A stretch of 64,000 nt of DNA from Nocardioides sp. URHA0020 (lineage in GTDB: Bacteria; Actinomycetota; Actinomycetes; Propionibacteriales; Nocardioidaceae), in the NCBI RefSeq assembly GCF_000620705.1, contig NZ_KK211166.1, positions 349,962-413,961 on the forward strand, read 5' to 3'. Shown in pieces: positions 16,511 to 24,813 of the stretch. The notes under the pieces were generated by a model, which was not told where the DNA came from, did not search any database, and saw only the letters and a program-made list of their open reading frames with translations. The position numbers were made by a program, and so were the translations under genes. Position 1 is the first letter of the stretch, and each line of letters begins with the position of its first letter.

Positions 16511-18007
16511 TCAGCCGGCCGCGTACGCCGCGAGCTCGCCGGCGAGGTCGGCGTTGGCGCGGCCCACCACGATCGTGCCGTCCCCGGTGTGCTCCATCGA
16601 GTCGATCTCGCCCTCCTGGTGCAGCCGGTTGATCAGGTCGCCGCGCTCGTAGGGCAGCAGCGCCCGGAACTCGACGCTCGGGCGGGGCAGCTCGCCCTCG
16701 ATCACCGTGAGCGCCTCGGCGATGCCCTCGCCGGTCTTGGCGGAGACGACCACCGAGTGCGTCTCGCGCTGCCGCAACCGGGCCAACACCATCGGGTCGG
16801 CCTGGTCGGCCTTGTTGATGACGATCAGCTCGGGCACGGACATGGCGCCGATCTCCGCGAACACCTCGCGCACCGCGCTGATCTGACCCTCGGGGTCGGG
16901 GTGCGACCCGTCGACGACGTGGAGGATGAGGTCGGACTGGCCGACCTCCTCCAGCGTCGAGCGGAACGCCTCGACCAGCTGGTGGGGCAGGTGCCGCACG
17001 AAGCCGACGGTGTCGCTCATCGTGTAGACGCGGCCGTCGGAGGTCGTCGTCCGCCGGGTCGTGGGGTCGAGCGTCGCGAAGAGCGAGTCCTCCACCAGCA
17101 CGCCGGCGTCGGTGAGCCGGTTGAGCAGCGTCGACTTGCCGGCGTTGGTGTAGCCCGCGATCGATACGCTCGGGATGTGGTGGCGCTGGCGCTCCTGCCG
17201 CTTGGTGTCGCGGGTGCCCTTCATCTCGCGCAGGTCGCGGCGCAGCTTGGCAATCTTGGTGTTGATGCGGCGGCGGTCGGTCTCGATCTTGGTCTCACCG
17301 GGACCGCGGCCACCGATGCCGGCACCGCCGGCGACGCGGCCACCGGCCTGGCGGGAGAGGTTGCCACCCCAGCCGCGCAGGCGCTGCTTCATGTAGTTGA
17401 GCTGGGCCAGCTCGGTCTGGGCCTGGGCCTCGCCGGAGCGGGCGTGCTGGGCGAAGATGTCGAGGATCAGCGCGGTTCGGTCGACCACCTTGACCTTCAG
17501 CTTGTCCTCGAGGTTGCGCAGCTGGCTGGGGGCGAGCTCGCCGTCGCAGATGACGGTGTCGGCACCGGTCGCCTGGACGATCTCGGCGATGCCCTCGACC
17601 TTGCCGCGCCCGACGTACGTCGCCGGGTCCGGCGTCTGCCGGCGCTGGTAGATCGCCTCGAGCACCTCGGAGCCGGCGGTCTCGGCCAGCAGCGCGAGCT
17701 CGGCCATGGAGTTCTCGGCGTCCTCGGTCGTGCCCTCGGTCCAGACGCCGACGAGGACCACCCGCTCGAGCCGGAGCTGGCGGTACTCGACCTCGGTGAT
17801 GTCCTCGAGCTCGGTGCGGAGCCCGGCCACGCGGCGGAGCTGGTGCCGCTCGGCGAGCTCCATCGCGCCGACGGTGGGCTCGTCGCCCTCCTCGGGATCG
17901 GGCTCGTCGGTCCAGGTGTCGTCGACGACCTCCGGGGCGTCGGAGTCGTCCCAGTCGGCGGTCTCCTCGAGCTCGGAGTCGAGGCTGAAGTCAGATGCGT
18001 TGCTCAT
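16511..18007 (-). CDS. hflX: GTPase HflX
   Basis: A 498-residue ribosome-associated GTPase that splits or rescues stalled 70S ribosomes under stress. It has an acidic N-terminal extension (about 1-45), the HflX N-domain, a Gly-rich linker, and a G domain with G1 GYTNAGKS at 285-292, G2/G3 around LFATLDPT and DTVGF, and G4 NKAD. The stretch AQTELAQLNY is typical of the family. It belongs to the dispersed miaB-miaA-dapF-hflX-dinG neighbourhood. Confident call. Confidence 0.95.
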   Translation of the reverse strand: MSNASDFSLDSELEETADWDDSDAPEVVDDTWTDEPDPEEGDEPTVGAMELAERHQLRRVAGLRTELEDITEVEYRQLRLERVVLVGVWTEGTTEDAENSMAELALLAETAGSEVLEAIYQRRQTPDPATYVGRGKVEGIAEIVQATGADTVICDGELAPSQLRNLEDKLKVKVVDRTALILDIFAQHARSGEAQAQTELAQLNYMKQRLRGWGGNLSRQAGGRVAGGAGIGGRGPGETKIETDRRRINTKIAKLRRDLREMKGTRDTKRQERQRHHIPSVSIAGYTNAGKSTLLNRLTDAGVLVEDSLFATLDPTTRRTTTSDGRVYTMSDTVGFVRHLPHQLVEAFRSTLEEVGQSDLILHVVDGSHPDPEGQISAVREVFAEIGAMSVPELIVINKADQADPMVLARLRQRETHSVVVSAKTGEGIAEALTVIEGELPRPSVEFRALLPYERGDLINRLHQEGEIDSMEHTGDGTIVVGRANADLAGELAAYAAG

Positions 18008-18061
18008 ACGCCCCCAAGAGTACGTTCGCGCCCCAGACGGAGCGAACCCTTAACCTCGCTC

Positions 18062-18067
18062 TACCGT
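18062..18067 (+). promoter_or_regulatory. Candidate leaderless -10 element
   Basis: TACCGT ends 6 bp before the GTG at 18074 and no ribosome site lies between, fitting a leaderless transcript. Confidence 0.35.
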
Positions 18068-18073
18068 GACGGG

Positions 18074-18673
18074 GTGGACCTCCCCGCGATCACGCCCGGT
18101 CTCCGGCTGCTCGGCATCACCGGTGCGCCCGGGGTCGGCAAGTCCACGGTGGCCCGTCTGCTCGGCCTCCCGGTGGTGCCCATGGACGGCTTCCACTACG
18201 CCGACGTGGAGCTCGTGCGGCGGGGGCTGCGTGATCGCAAGGGTGCGCCGGAGACCTTCGACGCACCGGGGTACGCCGCACTGCTGGGCCGGGTCCGCGC
18301 CGGCGAGGCCGACGTGGTGGCGCCGATGTTCGAGCGCGACCTGGAGCAGCCGATCGCGGGAGCGGTGCCGGTGCCGCCGGCCGGGCCGGTGGTGACCGAG
18401 GGCAACTACCTGCTGCTCGACCAGCCGCGCTGGCGCGCCGTACGGCGCCAGCTCGACGTGGTGTGGCACCTGCACCTCGACGACGGCGTACGACGTGAGC
18501 GGCTGGTCGCACGGCACGTCGAGTTCGGCAAGACGCCGGAGGAGGCGCGGGCCTGGGTGGCGCGCGTGGACGAGGCCAACGCCGCGCTGGTCGGGGCCGC
18601 GGCCGCGCGGGCCGACCTGGTGATCGAGCTCAGCCCGGAGGGCGTCGCTCCGCGGCGTACTCCCCCGGCGTGA
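18074..18673 (+). CDS. P-loop nucleoside/nucleotide kinase family protein
   Basis: A 199-residue kinase of the uridine kinase/phosphoribulokinase/YggC class, transferring phosphate from ATP to a small hydroxyl substrate. Walker A GAPGVGKST lies at 17-25. Other family marks are MDGFHYAD (substrate Asp) and TEGNYLLL. A length near 200 fits the family. GTG at 18074 has no ribosome site but follows a -10-like TACCGT. Its last 44 bp overlap the convergent AraC gene in antisense. Possible substrates include a nucleoside, pantothenate or fructose; not resolvable from sequence. Confidence 0.82.
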   Translation: MDLPAITPGLRLLGITGAPGVGKSTVARLLGLPVVPMDGFHYADVELVRRGLRDRKGAPETFDAPGYAALLGRVRAGEADVVAPMFERDLEQPIAGAVPVPPAGPVVTEGNYLLLDQPRWRAVRRQLDVVWHLHLDDGVRRERLVARHVEFGKTPEEARAWVARVDEANAALVGAAAARADLVIELSPEGVAPRRTPPA

Positions 18674-19460
18674 GGCCGGTGACGGCCCGGAAGTCCCGCC
18701 CGAAGTGGGCCTGGTCGGCGTAGCCGAGGTCGGCCGCCACCCGCGCGAGGTCGGGCCGGTCGCTGCCCGCGAGCCGCTCGGCGGCCTCGTGGAGGCGTCG
18801 GCGCTGGATCAGCCACTTCGGCGACAGCCCGATGCGGCGGGCGGTGAGCCGCTGCAGGGTGCGCTCGGTGATCGCGAACTTGTCGCAGACCTGGCCGACC
18901 CGCTGCACCTCGGCGTCGCCCTCGACGTGCTCGACGATGGCGTTGACCAGCCGGCCCTCCTCGTCGACGGGCAGCAGGGTCGCGAGCGACGCCTCCATCG
19001 CCGCGACCGCCGACTGCCGGCGATCCGGGTCGTCGGGCTCGTCGCCGATCGCCTCGCGGACCCGGGCGACGAGGTCGGCGTCGGCGAGCGGCACGGCGCG
19101 GTCGGTGAGCTGCTCGACCGGTCCGCCGACGAGGGCGAGCCCGGCGGCCGGCTGGAGCATGGTGCCGAGGGCCCAGCCGCTGCCGCTGAGCTCGGTGGTG
19201 GACAGCCCGGTGCTCGGACCGACGAGCAGCGCGTAGCTGTCCGAGATCACGGTGAGGCAGACGGGGTACTGCAGCACGCGCTGCACCGAGGTCCGGCCGG
19301 CGGGAAGGGCCCAGATGGGCATCCAGTAGCGGCGTACGACGTCTGCGAGCGCGGGGCTCGGCGCGTAGCGGTGGATCGGCGGGGTGTAGCCGGTCTCGTC
19401 GAGCAGGTGGGCCCGCTCGGTCGGGTCGATCGGTCGCGCGGCGCCCTCAGGTCCCGTCAT
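18630..19460 (-). CDS. AraC family transcriptional regulator
   Basis: A 276-residue regulator. The N-terminal 170 residues form a small ligand or oligomerisation domain (DUF6597-like, with a PxxxY/W-rich start). The C-terminal HTH_18 has two helix-turn-helix units (residues about 185-270), ending in the family signature GYADQAHFGRDFRAVTGLTPGEY. It is divergent from the DinB-like gene at 19511 with about 50 bp between starts, so that gene is the first candidate target. Effector unknown. Confidence 0.88.
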   Translation of the reverse strand: MTGPEGAARPIDPTERAHLLDETGYTPPIHRYAPSPALADVVRRYWMPIWALPAGRTSVQRVLQYPVCLTVISDSYALLVGPSTGLSTTELSGSGWALGTMLQPAAGLALVGGPVEQLTDRAVPLADADLVARVREAIGDEPDDPDRRQSAVAAMEASLATLLPVDEEGRLVNAIVEHVEGDAEVQRVGQVCDKFAITERTLQRLTARRIGLSPKWLIQRRRLHEAAERLAGSDRPDLARVAADLGYADQAHFGRDFRAVTGLTPGEYAAERRPPG

Positions 19461-19510
19461 GTGTCGGATTCTTTCAAGAACCGCCGGTGTCCGCGAGGCA
19501 CGGTGGAGCC

Positions 19511-20035
19511 ATGAACTTCTACCTCGCTGCCGCCGACCGCTTCACCGCCACCGTGGAGGCGACCACCGACTGGTCCGCTCCGAGCCCGTGCGAGGACTGG
19601 ACCGCCGCCGACGTCGTCGGCCACGTGGTCGACACCGAGCGGCAGTTCCTCGAGGGTCACGACGTCGACCTGGGCGCTCGCCCGTCGGGCGAGCCGGGCG
19701 AGGTGTGGCGGGAGCACCTGGCCGCCGTACGCCCGGTCGTCTCCGACGACGACCTCCGCGCCCGCGAGTACGACGGCTTCTTCGGGCGCACGACGATCGG
19801 CGCGACCCTCGACGCCTTCTACGGCTTCGACCTGGTCGTCCACGGCTGGGACCTCGGCTCGTCGAACGGGCGGCCGACCACCTTCACGGACGCCGACATG
19901 GACGTGATGGAGCAGGCCTTCATCGGCTTCGGGGAGCACGCGTACGACGAGGGCGTCTTCCGCCAGCCCGTCGAGGTCGCCGACGACGCGGACCGGCAGA
20001 CCAGGCTCCTGGCGCGGATGGGTCGTCGGGCGTAG
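19511..20035 (+). CDS. DinB-like / maleylpyruvate isomerase N-domain protein (TIGR03086 type)
   Basis: A 174-residue predicted metal-binding four-helix-bundle protein of the actinobacterial TIGR03086 family. Typical features are PCEDWTAADVVGHVVDTE near residues 27-44 and DLVVHGWDL near 108-116; the spaced histidines are the usual metal ligands of the DinB/MDMPI fold. ATG at 19511 follows GGTGGAG. Relatives act in mycothiol-dependent reactions, but this member's activity is unknown. It faces the AraC regulator gene. Confidence 0.78.
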   Translation: MNFYLAAADRFTATVEATTDWSAPSPCEDWTAADVVGHVVDTERQFLEGHDVDLGARPSGEPGEVWREHLAAVRPVVSDDDLRAREYDGFFGRTTIGATLDAFYGFDLVVHGWDLGSSNGRPTTFTDADMDVMEQAFIGFGEHAYDEGVFRQPVEVADDADRQTRLLARMGRRA

Positions 20036-20036
20036 T

Positions 20037-20088
20037 CGGGTCGTCCGCCTGAGGCCGGTGCAGAGAGATGCCGGAGGCGGACGACCCG
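20037..20088. terminator. Bidirectional terminator-like inverted repeat
   Basis: Perfect 14-nt arms (CGGGTCGTCCGCCT at 20037-20050, complement at 20075-20088) enclose 24 nt holding a further CCGG/CCGG pair. It starts just after the + strand stop at 20035 and ends before the - strand stop at 20099, so it can serve both convergent genes. Confidence 0.72.
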
Positions 20089-20098
20089 AGGCAGATGA

Positions 20099-20875
20099 CT
20101 ACTTCGGGGGCATCCGGATGCCGCCGTCGACGCGGATGACCTCGGCGTTCAGGTAGCTGTTGGTGATGCACTCGACGACCATGCTGGCGAGCTCGTCCGG
20201 GACGCCGAGGCGCTTGGGGAAGAGCACGTTGGCGCCGAGGTTGGCCTTGAACGCGTCGGACTCCGGGCCCTCGCCGTAGATCGGGGTGTCGATCAGGCCG
20301 GGCGCGACGGTGTTGAGGCGGATCCCGGAGGCCGACAGGTCACGGGCGACCGGGAGGGTCATCCCGACGACGCCGCCCTTGGACGCGGAGTACGACGCCT
20401 GGCCGATCTGCCCGTCGAAGGCGGCGACGCTGGCGAGGTTGACGATGGCGCCGCGGCAGCCGTCGGCGTCGGGCTCGTTGCGGCTCATCACGGTCGCGGC
20501 GAGGCGGACCACGTCGAAGGTGCCGATCAGGTTGATCGCGATCACCTTGGTGAACGCGGCCAGGTCGGCCGCCGAGTCGAACTCGCCGTCGCGGCCGATG
20601 GTGCGCTGCGCCCACCCGATGCCGGCGGAGTTGACGACCGCGCGCAGCGGCGCGATCTCGGCGGCCGCGTTGACCGCGGCCTTGATCTGGTCGGTGTCGG
20701 TCACGTCAACCCGGGCGAAGACGCCGCCGATCTCCTGGGCGAGGGCTTCACCCTTGTCGGCCTGCAGGTCGGCGACCACGACGATCGCGCCCTTCGCGGC
20801 GAGCTGGCGGGCGGCCGCGGCTCCGATGCCGGACGCGCCTCCCGTGACGATGGCACTGGCTCCGTTGATGTCCAT
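20099..20875 (-). CDS. Short-chain dehydrogenase, 3-hydroxyacyl-CoA dehydrogenase type 2-like
   Basis: A 258-residue NAD-dependent classical SDR. The Rossmann TGGASGIG lies at 11-18, the NAG-equivalent reads NSAG, catalytic Ser is in the NLASVAAF region, and Y162 and K166 form YSASK. Its closest family flavour is HSD17B10/type-2 3-hydroxyacyl-CoA dehydrogenase, which oxidises short branched hydroxyacyl-CoAs. ATG at 20875 gives the standard N-terminus; ATG at 20887 would add four residues. It precedes no obvious beta-oxidation genes here. Confidence 0.86.
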   Translation of the reverse strand: MDINGASAIVTGGASGIGAAAARQLAAKGAIVVVADLQADKGEALAQEIGGVFARVDVTDTDQIKAAVNAAAEIAPLRAVVNSAGIGWAQRTIGRDGEFDSAADLAAFTKVIAINLIGTFDVVRLAATVMSRNEPDADGCRGAIVNLASVAAFDGQIGQASYSASKGGVVGMTLPVARDLSASGIRLNTVAPGLIDTPIYGEGPESDAFKANLGANVLFPKRLGVPDELASMVVECITNSYLNAEVIRVDGGIRMPPK

Positions 20876-20895
20876 GGCTCGGAGCATAGAACCCG

Positions 20896-21714
20896 TTACA
20901 GGTCCGTGGTCCCCCGGGCCACGACCACCGCGGGGCCGGTGAGCAGGATCCGGTTGCCCGAGGTCCAGGTGACGGTGAGGGTGCCGCCGGGCACGTCGAC
21001 GCGGTAGGCGACGTCCTCGGGCGGCGGTCCGACGACGCCGTCCGCGACGGCCGCGGCCACCATCACGGCACCGGCGCCGGTGCCGCACGACCGGGTCTCC
21101 CCCGAGCCGCGCTCGTGCACCCGCATCGCGACGTGCCGGTCACCGCGGCGTACGACGAACTCCACGTTGACGCCGTGGGGGTACGTCGCCGCGTCGTGCT
21201 CCGGCGCGTCGAGCAGGTGGCCGGCGTCCTCGAGCGCGTCGACGAACGCGACGGCGTGCGGGTTGCCCATGTCGACGTGCCGGGCGACCCAGGCATGACC
21301 GGGTACGGCGACCTTCGACTCGCCGAGCACGGTCGGCTCGCCCAGGTCGGCGGTGATCAGGTCACCGTCGACGAGCAGGGTCTTCACGCCGTCGCGGGTG
21401 CCGATCGGGATCGGCTCCGAGGGGTCGGCGAGCCCCTCCTCGACCAGGTGCCGGGCGAAGACCCGGATCCCGTTGCCGCACATCTCCGAGAGCGAGCCGT
21501 CGGCGTTGCGGTAGTCCATGAACCACCGGTCGCCGTCGCGGACGACGCGCAGCACCCCGTCGCCGCCGATCCCGGCGTGCCGGTCGCACAGCGCGCGCAC
21601 CCGCGCCGACATCTGCTCGGCCGGCAGGTCGCCGTGGACGGTGCCGTCGTGGTCGGGCAGCAGCACGAAGTCGTTCTCGGTGCCGTGGCCCTTGAGGAAG
21701 GGGTACTCAGGCAC
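20896..21714 (-). CDS. dapF: Diaminopimelate epimerase
   Basis: A 272-residue enzyme interconverting LL- and meso-diaminopimelate in lysine and peptidoglycan synthesis. The catalytic cysteine pair is present: C79 in EMCGNG and C210 in RSCGTGA. The N-terminal KGHGTENDFV motif is typical. It overlaps the upstream flavoprotein gene by 8 nt and belongs to the miaA-dapF-hflX neighbourhood seen across actinobacteria. Confidence 0.95.
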   Translation of the reverse strand: MPEYPFLKGHGTENDFVLLPDHDGTVHGDLPAEQMSARVRALCDRHAGIGGDGVLRVVRDGDRWFMDYRNADGSLSEMCGNGIRVFARHLVEEGLADPSEPIPIGTRDGVKTLLVDGDLITADLGEPTVLGESKVAVPGHAWVARHVDMGNPHAVAFVDALEDAGHLLDAPEHDAATYPHGVNVEFVVRRGDRHVAMRVHERGSGETRSCGTGAGAVMVAAAVADGVVGPPPEDVAYRVDVPGGTLTVTWTSGNRILLTGPAVVVARGTTDL

Positions 21715-22357
21715 GGCCGGTCCCGTAGAGGCCCTGGGCGTAGCTGGCCTCGGCGTAGTAGGCGTCGAGCTCCTCCAGCGTCATCCCGCTGGGCTCGACG
21801 TCCTTGGCGATCACCGCGCGGCGCGGGACGGTGCCGTCGGGGTCCCAGGTCTCCGGCTTCCACAGCCCCGAGCGCAGGAACGCCTTCGCGCAGTGGAAGA
21901 AGATGTCGTCGATGTCGACGACCACGGCCAGGACCGGCCGGTGGCCCTTGACAACCATCTCGTCGAAGAACGGGGCATCGCTGACGAGCCGGGCCCGACC
22001 GTTGATGCGCAGGGTGTCGCCGCGGCCGGGGATGAAGAAGTTCAGCCCCACGTGGGGGTTCTGCAGGATGTTCTTGTAGCCGTCGGCCCGCTTGTTGCCG
22101 GGCCGCTCGGCCAGCGCGATCGTGTGCTCGTCGATGACGTGGACCAGCCGGCCGGCCGGGTCGCCCTTCGGCGAGGCGTCGCACTCGCCGAGCGCGGACG
22201 CGGTGGCCAGGACGCAGAACGGGGTCGCGGCCAGCCAGTCGCGGTCGACGTCGAGGAGCGCCGTACGCCCCTTGTCGCGGGCGCGGGCGTGCGGCTCACC
22301 CAGCAGACCGACGAGGTCGTCGACGGTCGTGATCTCGGTCCAGGCGGCGGTCGGCAC
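21707..22357 (-). CDS. PPOX-class FMN flavoprotein, MSMEG_1061-like
   Basis: A 216-residue pyridoxamine 5'-phosphate oxidase-fold protein. Its split-barrel FMN-binding pattern includes FCVLATAS, CDASPKGDP, GNKRADGYKNI and GLNFFIPGRGDTLRINGRA, matching the MSMEG_1061 family rather than true PdxH. The start is GTG at 22357. It overlaps dapF by 8 nt and lies 36 bp after ggt. Electron donor and substrate are unknown. Confidence 0.82.
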   Translation of the reverse strand: MPTAAWTEITTVDDLVGLLGEPHARARDKGRTALLDVDRDWLAATPFCVLATASALGECDASPKGDPAGRLVHVIDEHTIALAERPGNKRADGYKNILQNPHVGLNFFIPGRGDTLRINGRARLVSDAPFFDEMVVKGHRPVLAVVVDIDDIFFHCAKAFLRSGLWKPETWDPDGTVPRRAVIAKDVEPSGMTLEELDAYYAEASYAQGLYGTGRA

Positions 22358-22393
22358 CCCTCAACGGTACGGGGCGCCCGCCCGGGCCGCACC

Positions 22394-24217
22394 TCAGTTG
22401 GGGTGCACCACCGCGGCCGCGCCGCCACCGCGACGCGTCGGCTCCGCCGCGACCACCAGCCGCCGGCCGCGGAACTCGATGCCGGTGGCCGCGCCGATCT
22501 CCTGGGTGCCGGTGAAGATGTCCTGGTAGGGCACCACGTCGTGACCGAGGGCCTCGAGCGCGGCGCCGTAGCGCTGCTCGAACGCCGGCTCGGCCTGGTC
22601 GGTCGTGGTGTTGCGCTGGGTCACCCGCGGCGCGGCGATCGCCTCGGGCAGGGTCATGCCGAGGTCGAGCCGGTTGACCAGCACCTGGAGGACGGTCGTG
22701 ATGATCGTCGAGCCGCCGGGCGAGCCGACCGCGAGCGCGGGCCTGCCGTGCCGGAGCACGATCGTCGGCGCCATGGACGAGCGCGGCCGCTTCAGCGGCT
22801 CGATCCGGTTGGGGTCGGCGGGGTCGTACGTCGCCGTGAAGTCGGTGAGCTCGTTGTTGAGCAGGAAGCCGCGGCCGGGCACGACGATGCCGGAGCCACC
22901 GGTCTGCTCGATGGTCAGCGTGTACTCGACGACGTTGCCCCACCGGTCGGCGACGGTGAGATTGGTGGTCTCGACGTTCTCGGTGTCGTTCGCCGTCGTG
23001 CCGGCCGCCCCGCTGGACGCGCACCTCCCGTCGTACGACGTGATGTCGCCGGCCGCCACCGGCTTCGCCAGCGTGGCCGTCGGGCTGATCAGGCAGGCCC
23101 GCTCCGCGGCGAACCTGTCGGAGAGCAGGTCGCGCAGCGGTACGTCGACCTGCGCCGGGTCGCCGACGTACGCACCCCGGTCGGCGAAGGCGAGCGCGCT
23201 CGCCTCGAGGTAGCGGTGCAGGGCCTGGGCGCGCGGCATGCCGGCGAGGTCGGAGCGCTCGAGGATGTTGAGCGCCTCACCGACCGTCGAGCCGCCGGAC
23301 GACGACGGGGCCATCCCGTAGACGTCCAGCCCGCGGTAGCCGATCCGGGTCGGTCGGCGGTCCAGGGCGCGGTAGCGCTTCAGGTCGCGCCTGACCAGGT
23401 AGCCCCTCGGGACCGGCAGCGTGGTGTCGGCGGTCTTCGGTGGCCTGCGGACGGCCCGCACGATCTCGCCCGCGATCGCACCGCGGTAGAAGGCCTTCGT
23501 GCCCTTGCGGGCCAGCAGGCGGTACGTCGCCGCCAGGTCCGGGTTGCGGAAGGTGCTGCCCACCGCCGGGGCGTGGCCGCCCCGCCAGTAGAGCCGCTTG
23601 GTCGGCACGAACGCGGTGAAGCGCTGCTTGTTCTGCTCCACCTGGCTGTTGAAGGTCTGGTCGACCACGAAGCCGCGGTCGGCGAGCCGGGCGGCCGGTC
23701 GCAGCGACGCGCCCAGCGACCGCGTGCCCCAGCGGTCGAGCGCGCGCTGCCAGGTCGCCAGCGTGCCGGGCACCCCGACCGAGACGCCGCTGGTGACCAG
23801 CTCCGGCGAGAAGTTGTAGGGCTTGCCGGTGGTGGGGTCGATGAACGCGTCGTGCGGCATCGCGGCCGGCGCGGTCTCGCGACCGTCGATCGTCTGCACC
23901 TTGCCGGTCCTCGCCGAGTAGTGGACGAAGTAGCCACCGCCGCCGATGCCGGCGCTGAACGGCTCGGTCACGCCGAGCGCGGCCGCCGTGGCGACGGCGG
24001 CGTCCGTGGCATTGCCGCCGGCGCGCAGCACCCGCAGCCCGATCTGCGTGGCGTAGGGGTCGACGGAGGTCACCGCACCTCCGGAGCCGTACGCCGTCGC
24101 GCGCTTGGGTGGCTCGGCGGCGCGCGGACGGGCCGACGCGGCCGCCTCGGAGGGAGCCGAGACCCCCACCAGGGTGGCGGTCAGGGACAGGGCTGCGAGG
24201 GCAGAGACGGCACGCAT
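22394..24217 (-). CDS. ggt: Gamma-glutamyltransferase, exported
   Basis: A 607-residue Ntn-hydrolase precursor with an N-terminal signal peptide (hydrophobic 4-20). The family N-terminus GGNATDAAVA and catalytic Thr417 in ETTNLTV are conserved. Autocleavage before Thr417 would give subunits of about 390 and 190 residues. The GGSGIVVPGRGFLLNNEL and SPGGSTIITT motifs complete the active site. It hydrolyses or transfers gamma-glutamyl groups from glutathione-like peptides outside the membrane. ATG at 24217 follows GGGAGG. Actinobacteria use mycothiol, so scavenging of external gamma-glutamyl compounds is the likely role. Confidence 0.93.
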   Translation of the reverse strand: MRAVSALAALSLTATLVGVSAPSEAAASARPRAAEPPKRATAYGSGGAVTSVDPYATQIGLRVLRAGGNATDAAVATAAALGVTEPFSAGIGGGGYFVHYSARTGKVQTIDGRETAPAAMPHDAFIDPTTGKPYNFSPELVTSGVSVGVPGTLATWQRALDRWGTRSLGASLRPAARLADRGFVVDQTFNSQVEQNKQRFTAFVPTKRLYWRGGHAPAVGSTFRNPDLAATYRLLARKGTKAFYRGAIAGEIVRAVRRPPKTADTTLPVPRGYLVRRDLKRYRALDRRPTRIGYRGLDVYGMAPSSSGGSTVGEALNILERSDLAGMPRAQALHRYLEASALAFADRGAYVGDPAQVDVPLRDLLSDRFAAERACLISPTATLAKPVAAGDITSYDGRCASSGAAGTTANDTENVETTNLTVADRWGNVVEYTLTIEQTGGSGIVVPGRGFLLNNELTDFTATYDPADPNRIEPLKRPRSSMAPTIVLRHGRPALAVGSPGGSTIITTVLQVLVNRLDLGMTLPEAIAAPRVTQRNTTTDQAEPAFEQRYGAALEALGHDVVPYQDIFTGTQEIGAATGIEFRGRRLVVAAEPTRRGGGAAAVVHPN

Positions 24218-24261
24218 GGATCAACCTCCCGAGAAGCGGTTGCTCCCTGTCCGGTGCCCGC

Positions 24262-24813
24262 TCAGTCGGGGGGTAAACGCGGGCCGACCACCCGGTAGCG
24301 CGCGCAGACGAAGGCCCGGTTGCGGTCGACCTCGAGCAGCTCGAGGTCGAAGCGGCGCGGGAAGAGCGGCTTGCCCGAGCCCACGGTGACCGGCGCGATC
24401 GACACGACGACCTCGTCGAGCAGGCCGGCCTCGGCGAACTGGGCGGCCAGATCTCCCCCGCCGACGACCCAGACGTCCCGGCCGTCGGCCGCAGCGGTCA
24501 TGGCGGCGTGCACCTCGGCGACGGGCGCCGCCGTCAGCTGCACGGAGTCGGCGGCGAGCGGCAGGTCGCGGTGGGTGAAGACCCAGCTCGGCTCCTCGTA
24601 GGCCCACGGGTCCCCGGAGGTCTCGTTGTGCCGGAGCACCCACTCGTACGTCGACGCACCCATCGCGATCGCGCCGATGGTCGCGATGAACGCGCCGTAG
24701 CTGAACGGACCGACCTCGTCGATCGGCTGGGTCAGCAGCCAGTCGAGCGAGTGGTGGTCGTCGGCGAGGAACCCGTCCAGCGTGGTGGCGGTGTAGAAGA
24801 TCGTGCGGCTCAT
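24262..24813 (-). CDS. Dihydrofolate reductase family protein (RibD C-domain fold)
   Basis: A 183-residue protein of the dihydrofolate reductase/RibD_C fold. The opening FYTATTLDGFLAD is characteristic, as is the NADPH-type loop WVVGGGDLAAQF. It is probably an NADPH-dependent reductase rather than the essential folate enzyme. The start overlaps the miaA stop by 4 nt, so it is cotranslated with miaA. Substrate unknown. Confidence 0.85.
   Translation of the reverse strand: MSRTIFYTATTLDGFLADDHHSLDWLLTQPIDEVGPFSYGAFIATIGAIAMGASTYEWVLRHNETSGDPWAYEEPSWVFTHRDLPLAADSVQLTAAPVAEVHAAMTAAADGRDVWVVGGGDLAAQFAEAGLLDEVVVSIAPVTVGSGKPLFPRRFDLELLEVDRNRAFVCARYRVVGPRLPPD

Noticed and set aside
21518..24298. A long open frame (over 900 codons) on the plus strand opposite the PPOX and ggt genes.
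   Set aside because: Antisense to gamma-glutamyltransferase and a flavoprotein with intact catalytic motifs; composition typical of a shadow frame.
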